Shown here one piece after another: positions 12,401 through 24,203 of a DNA stretch of 64,000 nucleotides; within the stretch, counting starts at the first letter, position 1; each line of letters begins with the position of its first letter. The stretch covers positions 1 through 64,000 of the forward strand of contig MU623433.1 in the NCBI GenBank assembly GCA_025201765.1, read 5' to 3'. Source of the DNA: Daldinia sp. FL1419. Taxonomy: Eukaryota > Ascomycota > Sordariomycetes > Xylariales > Hypoxylaceae. Made by a program: the position numbers and the translations under genes. Below the pieces are notes generated by a model. That model worked only from the letters and a program-made list of their open reading frames with translations, was not told the origin of the DNA and searched no databases.

Positions 12401-13331
12401 TGTTGAGCACGTCTGGTACCAGTTGAAATACTTTGCTTTGTTCCTTCTTGGAGAGGTTTCTGAAGAAGGACGCGAAGGCATCCATGGCAGCCAGGCGGAC
12501 GGCAACAGAATCGTCCTTGAACCCTCTATTGAATGCAGCTATTACTGCATCATCGTGTTGCTTCTCAATGATACCGGGTGTTGTCGCAAAGACGCGGAAT
12601 GCGGTCTCGCGTTGACCTGCGTCGGCGGCCACGCTTAGGTTGAAGAGCACGGCTAGAATATCGGGCCATTGCTCGGCTGGAATGAAAGAGTTAGCGGTCG
12701 TTCTTATAAGATCCAATCCTGACACTAGAATGCTTGACAACTCTTCTTGAAATCATAGGAAATAGGAAAGGTGGCGGGAGGTGGTTGCTAACGTATTCGC
12801 GAACGCAATCTATATATAAAAATGGGATTAAAAATAAGAGAAGTAATGGACTAACTAGATTCCGAGTATTGCCTTGCGACGTCTGCAACAGCATCGCTTA
12901 TCTTATTCCGTACCAGGCGGTCCGTCTCGTTGGCTAGGGCTTCAAGCAGCTTCTGGCGAATGACGGAAGCCTGTTCGTATGGTAACGATATAAACACTTC
13001 AGAATTGTCGCCTTTCTCATTCTTACGTGTCTTGGAGGCTATTCGACGAAATATAACGGCGGCAAAGGAGCGCAACTAGATAGGCAATTTTACATGTTAG
13101 CCTCATAGATGAAACACACGAAGGGAAACTAAAGAAGGGTATACCTACGGATGTTTCATTCGAGGCTGCTATCTGCTCAGCCAAGCCCATCAACAGAATT
13201 TCAGGGCGGGTGTTGGTCCAGCTATTTTGCAAATGCCCCTCGGCTTGAGATCGTATAGTATTGTCGGAGGATTGCAGAGCTTGCAGGAGCTGCGTTAGCT
13301 CTGCATGAGTTTCTGCCGGAAGCACCGACAT
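9464..13331 (-). CDS. Importin beta-3 / karyopherin Kap121 (Pse1)
   Basis: Kap121/Pse1 is a nuclear import receptor for ribosomal proteins, histones and regulators; it binds cargo and RanGTP through stacked HEAT repeats and shuttles through the nuclear pore. The spliced protein is 1097 aa, typical for the family (about 1090). Exons on the minus strand: 13331-13149, 13075-12856, 12676-10288, 10181-10051, 9994-9913, 9856-9779, 9674-9464; all junctions are GT-AG and keep phase. The N-terminal importin-beta fold has LRSFAAVIFRRIASK (about residue 62), and HEAT repeats fill the rest, e.g. KDPHPRVRWAGCQALGQMS and ESPEGRVKAHAAAALVNF. An acidic insert, LGEDDDDAAEWLASDDFDQE, sits in the middle as in other Kap121 proteins, followed by a second acidic stretch near GAEDAEDEAEE. 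The gene is divergent from SDS23, about 2.4 kb away. Confidence 0.95.
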
Positions 13332-15407
13332 GATTTATGATAATCCAAGGGGGTTTGCGAAATTTGTAAAAATGATTCTACCCGGAAGGAGAAAGGGCAG
13401 TTGGTGTATTTTTATTAAGGTAGAGACCGAAGTTTATCAAAGTCGTATCGCTTCGTGATGTTATGCCCCGCAGGGCTAAGACGCGGTGGCCTAGTTAACA
13501 GGCTCTTATTGAGAATGTGTGTAAGGATCCGTAGAAAAAAGTGTAGAATCGACAGATTTAGGTAGGAGAGTATTAAGATATAATAATCCGTATACTCGAG
13601 GTAAAGCGACCTAAATTTGTAAGAGTAATCTCCACAGTAGATCCGAATGATTCAACAGCTAGAAAGGGAAATTTTTTCTGCACTGTTGATGTTGTTGTCG
13701 TTGCTGTGTTTTACTATTTTTTATTATTTTTTTTGGCATCAACGGTAGCGAGGGGTCGCGAAAGGAGGGGAGATTTCACTGTGGACTTTTTTATTATTAT
13801 CTTTTCCCCCAATGCACGCACGTTGCTGGAAACAGAGGATAAATACCTAGAGCGTACTATGTGGTCTGTGCATGCGCATTTTACGTATTTCGCATGCTTT
13901 CGTCCAGGTGTGCTAACTTTAAAGAGCAACCTTTTCTTAGCCACTTTTGATTTGTTTCGCTTGAGTTGCTTGGGCGGTTCTAGTCGCATTTAGCTGTATC
14001 AAGTTTAGCTCAGGCACCACTTGCTTATCATTAAAACAAGCCATAAATGAGGTATCGATACAGATTAATATAAGTTATGATCGATAGAGGCCAATAATTA
14101 TTGATAAGATCAACGAACCTTCATTCGACTTGAAGCAATTAGATTATTAAGTTAGAAAGCAAGTCTGTTCTGGTTTGATCTTGCTTTAAAGAAGCAGTTT
14201 TGAACGATAAGAGTTTATCTACCTAGTACCCATGTATCGAAAACAAGATGTTTGTATCTTATGCTAGTTAATTATTTATTTTATTAACTTGTAAGATTAG
14301 TACACTTAAAGTACAGTACATAAAGTACTATATAAATTTATTAAATGCCTTAATAGAATTTAAATAGTGCAACTAGGAGATCTCGATTCGTTAGGTGTTA
14401 GTAGATTGGCAAGGTATGGGGTAAGATACCTACCTATAATGGATTCTATCAAGTCACTATTGTGTAAAATCGCCGGAATCTGTAATGTTTGTTTGGCATG
14501 TTAAGACCCATATACCCCCCTCCCCCCCTTTCATGGATGCAGCACATAAAATACCTAAGCAATTCATCGTCTGTCAATTGGTTGCAGCTTTTATATCCCG
14601 AAAATGGGCTACTCGTTTGCGCTGCCACGTATTGCATCCTTTTTATCGCAACTTGTACTTCATTAGCTGGCATGGAATACTACATATGTCTAGAACATTT
14701 CGAGCTTGTAGTTTACCATTACAATGTGATGCGCCGCGGCTATTCGTCCCCCAAAAGTTTGCATATTTGACATGTTTCCTTTTTTTCCCCCTTCTAGTGC
14801 TTACATTTGAAAGACTAATAATACAATATTATGATCAAATATCGATTATAACAGATGAATTAAAAGGGTATATCATACTGCCCATTTTATATGGGACCTC
14901 TTACTTATTTGCCCGTTTATTTAGGTACATGGCACATGATGCATAACCCTTCCGACGGTAGTTTTTCTACTTGAGTACTTGAGTTATAGCTAGGGATTGT
15001 TAAAGTTAATACTATGTATAGCGGCTGCAGATTAACGCGAATGACAGATGAGTGACGGTGTAAAAAGGTGAAGGAGGGGTTATCGTTTTTGCTACGGGGT
15101 AGTTACGCCTACCTAGGCGCTTCCTGATCCATAATTGCCACGGGTATCCGCCTACAATAGGTTACTAGATAATGTAACTATACTTTTTTTTCTATGGGAT
15201 GCCTAATAGAATTGATGGTATATGCTGTTCTCGTCTCATTGATGCACCACCTGCTTTTTCGTTACATAGGACATTGAGCATTAGCATATCATCACCTTAA
15301 ATGGTATGATATCTGTATAATCACCTACACATACGCGCCAAACACCAATACATACACATTAACACAAATACATGTATAAGATTAATCAACAAAAATAACA
15401 AATTCGT

Positions 15408-15457
15408 AAAAAAAGAAAAGAAAAAGAAAAGAAAAAGAAAAGAAAAAAGAAAAAGCA
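15408..15457 (+). repeat. (AAAAG)n microsatellite upstream of SDS23
   Basis: The tract is an uninterrupted A/G run with AAAAG as the main unit. It lies about 50 bp before the candidate TATA box of SDS23. Such poly(dA)-rich tracts exclude nucleosomes in fungal promoters, so a promoter role is possible but inferred. Confidence 0.75.
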
Positions 15458-15504
15458 ATGATTTCCCTGTTACCTCAATGAGCTTCTTTTAAGATATGAA
15501 CAAG

Positions 15505-15511
15505 TATATAA
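15505..15511 (+). promoter_or_regulatory. Candidate TATA box of SDS23
   Basis: TATATAA is located 177 bp before the ATG at 15688, after the purine tract. The position is plausible for a fungal core promoter with a leader of roughly 100-140 nt. It is based on motif and position only. Confidence 0.35.
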
Positions 15512-15687
15512 GGTCGACGAGAGCCAAGACAAAGTAGCTAGACTGTATATAGCTACAGCTTTTGAAGCTCCGAACCTATCTCGACTCTCCTCGGATTTTA
15601 CGACAAAACGAACAAATCCGCACTACGCACTTATAGGAATATTCTCTGCAACAAACCCGCAGCCCTAATACAAATACTTCCTTCGCC

Positions 15688-17280
15688 ATGGACCCTAATT
15701 CATTATATCTAAGGGGAAGCAAAGATTCTAAAGAAACGAGTATCTCACCGCCACCCCCGCAAAGAACTGGTTCTTCTTCGAGCCTGCATAAATCTGGTCA
15801 TGTTTTAGGTCATAGTCATCGTTCAAGTCTCGCTGAGAACTTGAGGGGTTTACCACCGTCGCCGCGAAATCAGCGACATCCATCTTTTACTCAGGCCGCT
15901 CTCCAGGAATTACTCAACCACCCGCCGGCTCCGAGGCAGCATAACCCACGCTTTGCCGGGAGGGACTGGCGCGATGTGGCGATCGGGGAGCTCGTATCGA
16001 AGGATGACGTTTCCTGGGTGGAAATGGATACCAGCGTGCAGGATGCCACAATGGTACTACTCTAATCCCGATCCACCAATATTAATTTTATGCAGCTTAT
16101 TTCTAACCATTTTCCTCACCCTCAGGCGCTCCTCAAGAATACATCGAGCAACGTCGTTCTCATCCGAGAGGGCGCCACCAGCACCGTACCGATCTCTACA
16201 TTCGATTACAATGACTTAAACGCATACATCTTGGTCGTGGTCGGGTTAGCTCATCCCAGCGAAGACTTAATAGAATTGTACGATTCCATAGCGAAACGAG
16301 CACAAGCTCGGGATAACATACCGCTCCGCGACATCCAACCGATATGCCGAAAAGAGTCCCTCATCACTCTGCAGGGGGATGAAGACCTCGCAAAGGCGAT
16401 CGAGGTCTTTGGTAGCGGTGTGCACCGGGTGCTGGTGCGCAATCATAAGGCCGAAGTGATCGGTATCCTGAGCCAGTTGAAGCTTTTAGAATTCTTCTGG
16501 AACGAGGGTATTAACTTCCGCGTCATTGACGATCTTTACCCCAGGCTCTTGCGTGAAGTTGGCGTCGGCTCCCAGCAAATACTAGCCGTCAAGTATGTAC
16601 GCCATTAGCTTTTATTCCAAATGATTTTCTAACAACCGCATAGCGCCGATAGCCCGTTGACGGAGGCTCTCAATCTCATGAACCAGGAGGGCCTGTCGAG
16701 CGTGGCCGTGGTTGACAATGCCTTAAACGTTGTCGGCAATATTTCCACTACCGACGTCAAGCTCCTTACCAACGCAACTAGTCTCCCCTTACTACAGAAC
16801 TCATGCATGCACTTCGTATCGATTATCCTAACTGAGGAAGGCGTAGAGAAGGGCAAGGATTCCTTCCCTGTGTTCTACGTTAACCCTTACTCGACACTCG
16901 CGCATACGGTGGCCAAGCTAGTCGCTACCCGTTCACATAGGATGTGGATCGTGGAATCGGCGTCTCCCTCTCCTTCGGCCCCCGGAACTCCTTCACTGGG
17001 TCCCACCGTATTCATCCCGACGCCCTCCTCTTCGCAGACGTCTCTTTCCGGTAGTCATTTCCCTTCGGTACCCCCGGCTTCCACATTGCCAGGATCTCAC
17101 CTATCTGGTCGTCTGATTGGGGTTGTTACGCTAACGGATATTCTGAACCTCTTCGCACGATCAACGGGGTTAAACCCCTCGGATCCGAGCGAGCAGCGTG
17201 CACGGAGGCGAAGAAGCTCGAGCAGCTCTGTTCGCCCGTCTATCGAATCGGCACGTGCGAGTCTCGATATTCGACGTTAG
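15688..17280 (+). CDS. Sds23-type CBS-domain protein (PP2A/AMPK-pathway regulator)
   Basis: Sds23 (Moc1 in fission yeast) binds adenine nucleotides through CBS domains and inhibits PP2A-type phosphatase, linking nutrient state to the cell cycle. Exons 15688-16053, 16126-16592 and 16644-17280 give 489 aa, in line with the family. A disordered Ser/Pro-rich N-terminus (1-90) leads to DWRDVAIGELVSKDDVSWVE. Four CBS repeats follow: one before and across intron 1, one around the segment HRVLVRNHKAEVIGILSQLK, one starting at SPLTEALNLMNQEGLSSVAV, and the last split by a Ser/Pro-rich linker and ending GRLIGVVTLTDILNLFARSTG. A basic/Ser tail closes the protein. The donor of intron 1 (GTACTA) is weak but keeps frame. 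Function is by family; the assignment is strong. Confidence 0.93.
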
Positions 17281-18277
17281 AGGATACCTAGCACACTACG
17301 GCAATACGATATAGGGGTCAAAAGTTCAATGAAGATCTGGTTTCATTACGGTAGCAACGTCGCTACGTTATGTTGTTGCGGTAATTTTTACCATCTAGTA
17401 ACGACGCTTAGGACTTTTTCATATCAATAGTAGAGAGGGAGTTGGTTTGCGGTGCTTTGATTATGTGCTATGTTTCTAAGTTCATATAGCGCAGGCAACA
17501 ATGCTTACGAGACACATTTTTCATTAGAGGGTGGGAGGTCGGTAGAGTACCTAGACCTGCTCCCGGCCTCTCCTCTCCTTACGAACGAACGAACAAACGA
17601 ATGAAATCATAGTCGGAGTTCTTTGGATATGATTATGCAAATGTTCTTTTCTGCTAGTTAGGTATTTGTCGCTCCCCGACGATAATTCTTAGTTGGGGAC
17701 GAGGGTTGGCATTGAATAAATAGAAATTTATAGGAGCACTTGGATAAGTTGTTTCGTCGTTCTTGGTGAGCGGCGATGGTTACGTACATTGTAGAGGGCC
17801 TGTTGACGTCTGATACCATCGTAGTAGCCGAAGTGAAACCCCCATTACTCCCCCGTTACTGCTTATTACCCACCAACCAAGGCCTCCTTGGCTTAGGGTC
17901 ACATCACATTAATTGCGAATATTTTCTTATCCGCGCGTATCCGCGTGCCAAAGGAAATCATGTAACCAACAAGCGCATGGTTTTCAAATAATCTTCGGCC
18001 ATAATTTTCACGTTTCAATACAGACTAAATGTAGGCGCAGGTACCTAGGTAGTCATTAATGTTTGCCGTCGATAAGAATGAAGAATAAATGCGTCTTTCT
18101 ACATATTACTCAAGCAATCATCAATTCAACAACCAATTCAACCAATAAGCGCGATAAATGCTATCGCCGTGATTGGCTGTAGCGAAGTGGGTTCTGCAAA
18201 GTACCTTGGCTAGCGCAGCTGCAAGTTTACTACTTATAGCGCTATAATAGCCACTTGAATCAAGGAGTCAATGACAA
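17281..18277. other. Intergenic region between SDS23 and tRNA-Ser
   Basis: This holds the SDS23 3' region and the tRNA 5' flank. A short ORF at 17776-17991 lacks any family signal and I treat it as chance. A run of ACGA units lies at about 17581-17600. Composition is normal up to the tRNA. Confidence 0.5.
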
Positions 18278-18378
18278 GGCACGATGCCGGAGTGGTCTAA
18301 CGGGTGAGACTTGAATCATCTAATGATCCAGTCTATCTCATGTCTTAGGACGCGCAGGTTCGAATCCTGCTCGTGTCG
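18278..18378 (+). tRNA. tRNA-Ser(UGA) with a 19-nt intron
   Basis: The cloverleaf can be drawn directly. The acceptor stem GGCACGA (18278-18284) pairs with TCGTGTC (18371-18377), with one G-U pair. The D stem is CCG/CGG and the anticodon stem is TGAGA/TCTCA. The anticodon loop C-T-TGA-A-[intron]-A gives anticodon UGA (18312-18314). The intron is 18316-18334, one base 3' of the anticodon as expected. A long variable arm (18341-18353) marks a class II tRNA, and the T arm GCAGG-TTCGAAT-CCTGC occupies 18354-18370. The discriminator base G fits serine. A T5 Pol III terminator starts at 18382. Confidence 0.92.
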
Positions 18379-18381
18379 ATC

Positions 18382-18386
18382 TTTTT
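18382..18386 (+). terminator. Pol III terminator of tRNA-Ser
   Basis: A run of five T begins 4 nt after the discriminator base, as required for RNA polymerase III release. Confidence 0.8.
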
Positions 18387-18433
18387 CTATTTTGATCCTT
18401 TTTATTCTTTGAATACTAGTTCACCTATATATA

Positions 18434-18442
18434 GGTATATTG
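18434..18442. repeat. Left target-site duplication of element copy 1
   Basis: GGTATATTG is directly next to the terminal TTATCTCAGC of the element. The identical 9 bp lie next to the other end at 25150-25158. Confidence 0.8.
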
Positions 18443-19403
18443 TTATCTCAGCAGGCTCAGACTAGGAGGACGGTTTTTCTTTGTACCTTTTGAACCACAG
18501 CACTTTTTAGCTAATCAGATCCTTGATATACCACATATACAAAAAACCATTTCCTAATCTGAGGTACAAATATGATCATTTATATATGAACTGCTTATAT
18601 TAAAAATTGTAAATATCAAAATAATTATTATAATTGAAAAATAAGCATTAGAATTTATTTTAATATATATAATTAAGTTATTACAAATTTAATATATTTT
18701 TTTTTCATATTTTTACAATATTTAATTATTAATATATTTTATAAAAAAGGATTTATTATCATTCTTATTATCATTTTTATTATCATTCTTATTATCTTTC
18801 TTATTACTCTTATCATTACCTTTTTAATTACTATACAATATACCAACTAATTTTTCTTCTAAATCATCAACATAAATACTTATTAATATATCCAAACCCC
18901 TACAATATATTTAAATTTTTAATATGAAGTTGGTCTATTACTTTTTCAATTTACCTAAATTGTTTTTAAATTACTTACTAACATATGCCTTAAATTTTCT
19001 TAAAGTTTTATGTTAGAAGATTATTGATATAGGTAAAGAAAAAAATGATTTTATTAAGTATATTAACCCCTTAAATTGACTTTATAATTTTTAAATTTTA
19101 AATAATTTTATATATTTAATTTTTTTAATTTTTATTAATTTTCCTTATTTAATTAAAATATTAAAATATTTTTTTAAATTAAAAAAATTTTAGATTTTGA
19201 GGGTTTTATAAATTATTTATGTTTTATTAGCCAAATATATGAGCTTTTTTCTGATTGGCCAGTTTTGCCAGCCTTTTCTAATTGGTTAGCCTTGTATTGT
19301 ATCTAGTTATATCTTAATTAATTAGTTTTATATTTAGTTATATATTGAATTATATAGTATAATTATATAATTGAAATTATTTTTAATTTTTATGGAATAA
19401 TTT

Positions 19404-19476
19404 CTTCTAAGGTTTCCATAGGCTTTTTCTGGATATAAATAAATAGGCCCTGAAGAGTTGTTTCTTGTTTGATCAG
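19404..19476 (+). repeat. Dispersed repeat with TATA-like core, plus-oriented copy a
   Basis: The segment runs from TTCTAAGGTTTCCATAGG through a TATAAAT/AGGCCCT core to TTGTTTGATCAG. It matches the reverse complement of the 3' part of the repeats at 23431-23714 and 23918-24203, and the copy at 23098-23190. The layout (TATA box, short leader) resembles a retrotransposon LTR promoter, but no LTR ends are defined. Confidence 0.6.
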
Positions 19477-22400
19477 TATATTATTGCTTTATGAAGTATT
19501 TTTATTAATATCTTTTATAGATATTATATAATAAGATTTTTTTATTATTAAGTTATTTAATATAAGTTAAGAAGTATTATTTATTTAGTTAATTAATATT
19601 ATATCTATTATTGTATAGTAAGAGTAATTAGTTATAATTTTGTTAATTATTATAGGATATATATTAAGGCTATTTATACTTATTGTTTAAGATTTAGTAG
19701 TAATAGCCCTTACCTATATTATAGGGACAAATGTTCTTGATTAGGATATAGGCGCTTATTTAATTAGTAATTACCCTTATTATTTATTTAATGGATTGAA
19801 TGTAACTTAATGGCTTAAGGATGTATAACATATTTTTTAACATTATAGAACAATTGAGGATAATATGATTGCAAAGGTACCTTACTAGATAGTTGATAGG
19901 AATATTAAGAGGTAAGTTAAAATTGCTATCTATAGAGCTACTATTTGGGATTAGGATTTATTATATCTAATATTATTAATATTAACGATCTGATCAGAGA
20001 TTATTTTGGAACTTTTAAGGAAATTAAAGTAAATGCTACGAATGTCAACCCTAACCACTACATGTATAACCCAATTTTGAAAGTTATTAAAAGATGGATT
20101 AAGGACAAATTATATATTAAAAATTATTATTAAGTATATGATTAGATAAAAGGAGTATTTATTGGCCCTTATTATAACGACAGTTATGACCCTAAATAGG
20201 AAAAGAACTTAAGTATATTTAATTCCATTTTTTATCTTATTTTATTTTGTATTTTACATATATAGAGATTAATTAATAATCAGATTGTTATATTAGTTAT
20301 ATAATAATATTTTAATGTTGTTATCTTTTGTTTACGCTTAAGAAAGTATTTTTTTTGTTAGTTTCCAACTGTTATATTTGTTGATGGCTAGGGAGCTCTC
20401 TTTAGTTACATCTTTTTGAATAAAAGGTATATAATTAGTTTAAATGCAAAGGAATTTAAGTTTAGGAATTCGAAGGTTGTATTTAATTATAATATATAAA
20501 TAATTATTACAATTATTTTCATTAAGAAAAATATAATATTTAAAAAATGGCCATATATTAATATAAATTTTAAAATTAAATAATTAGAAGTATTTTTTAT
20601 AGAATTTGTAAAGAACTTCATTTGGAAAGTTAAATGTTTAAGTTACTAAACCTTATATATAATAAGAATTAATTAAAATTTTAGTTATATATTTATTAAT
20701 AAGATTATTTTTATAAATATTAATATATATAATAGGTTATTTAAATAATTATAATAGAACAATATTATAATAATAAAGATAATAAGGATTATTCTTCTAA
20801 AAATTAGTATTAATAATTTTTTACTAGATATATTAATTAGTTTTAGTATTATCAAGGATTTTAAATTCCATTATATTAAATATTTAAATATTTTAATTAA
20901 TTAAGATTTATTTAAAATTATTTTGAAAAGATTTACAAAATGATAGAAATTGAAAAGAAAATTAATATATGTTACAGATTTCTAATATTTTTTTAATTTA
21001 TTAATATTATTAATTTATTCAAATTGTATTATAAAAGTACAATTAAATAATAAAGTAATAATAATAATAATAAATTAATTATTTAAATTATTAATATTAT
21101 TATTATTATTATCTAAAATACTAATTATTAATAATAACATTAATGTAAAATTATTATTTAAAAAATTTATATTAATTAATTTAAATTAAAAAAATATTTT
21201 TTAAAATTTGTTAATTAATAATTAATTAAATGTGATAAAATATTTTGGATTAAAAAAATTAAAGAATAAGTTTTGGAAAGAAAGAGGAAAGAAAAAAGGT
21301 ATGGTATTAAATTATAGAATATTAAAATAAAAAATGTTATTTATAATTAGTGTGATTAAATTGGTAAAAAATGTTGCTCAATATTTATGTACAAGTTTAA
21401 AACATATATATTATATAAAAATCGCAATTGTAACTAATAAGTGCTTATTAATTCAAATAATAACAATTATGGAATTGGAGCATAAAATTCTTTTAATACC
21501 TTTTTTTACTTTATAACATTATTTTCTTTTTTTAAAGCTTATATTTTACTTAATTAGGCTAACGTTATTCATATAAATTGTATTTAATACTAATATTATT
21601 ATTAATTACTAACCATTAATTAATAATATTTTACAGCATCAAGTTATTATTCTATTAATAATATAGTAAATTCATTAATTTTAAGATTTTTTAATATTTA
21701 TAACAATATAATTAAATTATTATAGACATTAATAAAGATTATTTATTTAATTAAGTATAGTAAATTAATTAAATATAAAAATTTATTTTTTTAGTTAAAT
21801 ATAACCACCAAAATGATTAAAGGCCTTATGCTTAAATTTAATTAATTAATTAAAAATGCAACAATATTATTAAAAATTAATATAAACTATTGGTGCAATA
21901 ATTTATTATTAATGTTAATATAAGCCTTATAATTATATATTAAAAAATAATAATTAAATAATTTATATATTATGGTTTTTTAGGAGTTTGTAACACGTAA
22001 TACACTTAATTAAGGAGTTTTTTATAAGAAGGAATTAGTTTGGATTTTAGGTTATAATTTTAAGGGAGGTTTTAATTTAATTACGTTTAAGGTTATAAAA
22101 TAAAATGTACGAATATTGTTTTTATTAATACATATAGATTTATTTAATTTAAAGCGTATAAGATTAATAAAGATTTACAATTAGAATTACTTTTTTTTTG
22201 TAGTTTATATTTTAAAGAAATATTATTTATGGGTTTTTGATTTAATTTGTTAAAGATCAAAACAACGAGCCGATCGTATCAGAGATTAGATAACGATAGC
22301 ATTTGAAAAATTGGGAAAGTTAATTTTTGGGGAATTATATAGTGTGCCTATAGTTACTTAGAGAAATAGTTGGATTTGTGGATTTTGGTATGTTTACACG

Positions 22401-23097
22401 TTATATATAATTAAGTGTAAATCATAAGAATTAATTATTACGGCCAAAAATAATAATAATTATTACAAAAAATTTAATAATTATATAAAGTTATTAGTTG
22501 AATTAACAGCAATTCAAGTGATTAGCAGTTCAGTACTAGTATTAGCAATTATTGAAACCTTTAAGCCAATTAAGAGTAAATTACCGCCAAAACAGGTATT
22601 ACAAGATAAAATACTTAAAACTATTTATTTATTTAAAAGTAAGTTAATTAGGATAAATAATATAAAGATAAGTAATAAATATATATTAAAACCAATTTAA
22701 AATGATATTTTTAGAAATTTATAATTAAATAATTGTATGATATATGGATTGTAATAAATTATTTATTTTGAAAGATAAGGATTTAATTTGTATATATGAC
22801 CTGGAGAAATATTAGCAGATTTAGTAATTAAATTGTAGTTAAGTATATTGTTAAAATGATTAAGATAGGAAGTATTTAAATAAACTTTTGAGTATATAAA
22901 GTTTAATAATAATAATAGATTAATTTGTTAAATAGATAAATAAGATTAAAGAATGTTAAATAAAGATAAAAAATGTTTAAAAGTTGAAGAATAATATAAT
23001 AATTAAGAGATTTGGGGAGTTAAGATTTTTTTTTTTTTTATTTTAGATTTATATGGAATTTGATTAGATTTATTACAGTGTTTCTAATTTAATCTTA

Positions 23098-23190
23098 TTA
23101 GCCTTTATGGAGCTAAATTTTCTAAGGTTTCTACAGGTTTTTTAAATATAAATAAGCCTTTAAGAATTATTTTTCTTGTTTGATCAGCTT
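23098..23190 (+). repeat. Dispersed repeat with TATA-like core, plus-oriented copy b
   Basis: This is homologous to 19404-19476 and to the reverse complement of the direct repeats just downstream. It keeps the GCCT...CTAAGGTTTCTACAGG...ATAAATAAGCC...TTGATCAGCT order, with many C-to-T changes. Confidence 0.6.
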
Positions 23191-23430
23191 ATGTTTTTAA
23201 GTATAAAATTATTAATTTTTCTATAGAGTTTTGTATAATAAAAATGTAGGGTATATTTTGCAAAAATTATTAAAATTTGTATTTAATGGTAATAATTTTA
23301 TAATTAATTAGGATTAGTTGATTAAAAAAGGATAGATTTAATTATAAATTTGTAATATTTTATTAGGATTTTATTAATTATTTATATTGAATAAGAGTTT
23401 TATAATAAGTTAAAAATTATATAAATTTGA

Positions 23431-23714
23431 GGATATAAGGTGATTATATCTTGAGGAGGGGAATAGAACGATTGGGTAAGAGAATTGATATATGTGATTA
23501 TTTGTGAATGGTAGTGTTTTATATATTTTAAAAAGGGTAAAAGAGTGTATATTATTGTATAAGGGTTTTATAAAGGTAATTTTTAAAGAATTATAATAAA
23601 TTTAAATTGATTAGATAAGAAAGATAATTCTTGAGGGCTTATTTATGTTCAAAAGAGTTGTGGAGACTTAGATGGTTTGGTTCTAAAGAGGCTAATAGGA
23701 TCTCTATAGGGCAG
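23431..23714 (-). repeat. Direct repeat unit 1 (heavily mutated copy)
   Basis: About 284 bp align collinearly with 23918-24203. Where unit 2 has C, unit 1 often has T: for example GATCAGACAAGAAAGACAAC in unit 2 reads GATTAGATAAGAAAGATAAT in unit 1. Strand is given relative to the TATA-like core shared with 19404-19476. Confidence 0.65.
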
Positions 23715-23769
23715 GATTTATTACATAAACATACTACACTAGTTTAGTATTTATATATAACCTTTGGTT

Positions 23770-23922
23770 TATTATAGGGTAATTGAAGTATAAAATATAT
23801 CCTGTAGGAGTTATTAAAGCTCTTATTTAATTTATTTTAATTTAATTTAATAAAATATTATATTGAATAAGAGCTTTAATAGTTCTTACAGGATATACCT
23901 TGCACTTCAATTAACCTATAAG
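23770..23922. repeat. Long imperfect inverted repeat (hairpin) between the two direct repeats
   Basis: The arms 23770-23827 and 23866-23922 are reverse complements over most of their length, e.g. CCTGTAGGAGTTATTAAAGC against GCTTTAATAGTTCTTACAGG. The loop is about 38 bp of A/T. Mismatches are mainly transitions. Confidence 0.7.
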
Positions 23923-24203
23923 GTAACAATATCCTAAGGAAGAAAATAAAGTAATTGGGTAAGAGAATTAATAAACTTAACTGCTTATTAATGGTAGCGC
24001 ATTTTAAGAGGATATTTTCAAAGGAGGGATTGAAACTGTATATTCTCGTACAAGGGTTCTATGAAGAAATTGGTCTATGGAACCTAAAGAGCTTGAGCTG
24101 ATCAGACAAGAAAGACAACTTTCGAGGGCCTATTTATGTCCAAAAGAGCTGTGGGGACCTGGAGGGTCTGGCTCTAAGGAGGCTAATAGGGTCTCTACAG
24201 GGT
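23918..24203 (-). repeat. Direct repeat unit 2 (better preserved copy)
   Basis: This is the least mutated member of the local repeat family. It still has GC-containing words such as GGGGACCTGGAGGGTCTGGC. Read on the minus strand it carries a TATA-like ATAAATAGGCCC core, as in the plus-oriented copies at 19404 and 23098. Confidence 0.65.

Larger units (their letters stand above)
13332..15687. other. Divergent intergenic region between PSE1 and SDS23
   Basis: About 2.4 kb contain both promoters and no supportable gene. At 14020-14400 the DNA becomes AT-rich. An (AAAAG)n-type purine microsatellite occupies about 15408-15457. Short ORFs at about 13706-13993 (both strands) and 14449-14946 show no family motif and biased low-complexity composition, so I do not call them. 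Confidence 0.5.

Noticed and set aside
13706..13993. Overlapping ORFs on both strands near the PSE1 promoter
   Set aside because: Low-complexity ends, no family motif, and mirror-image frames typical of chance.
14485..14946. 153-codon ORF in the PSE1-SDS23 intergenic region
   Set aside because: Two overlapping frames are open and the peptides show no recognisable motif or domain.
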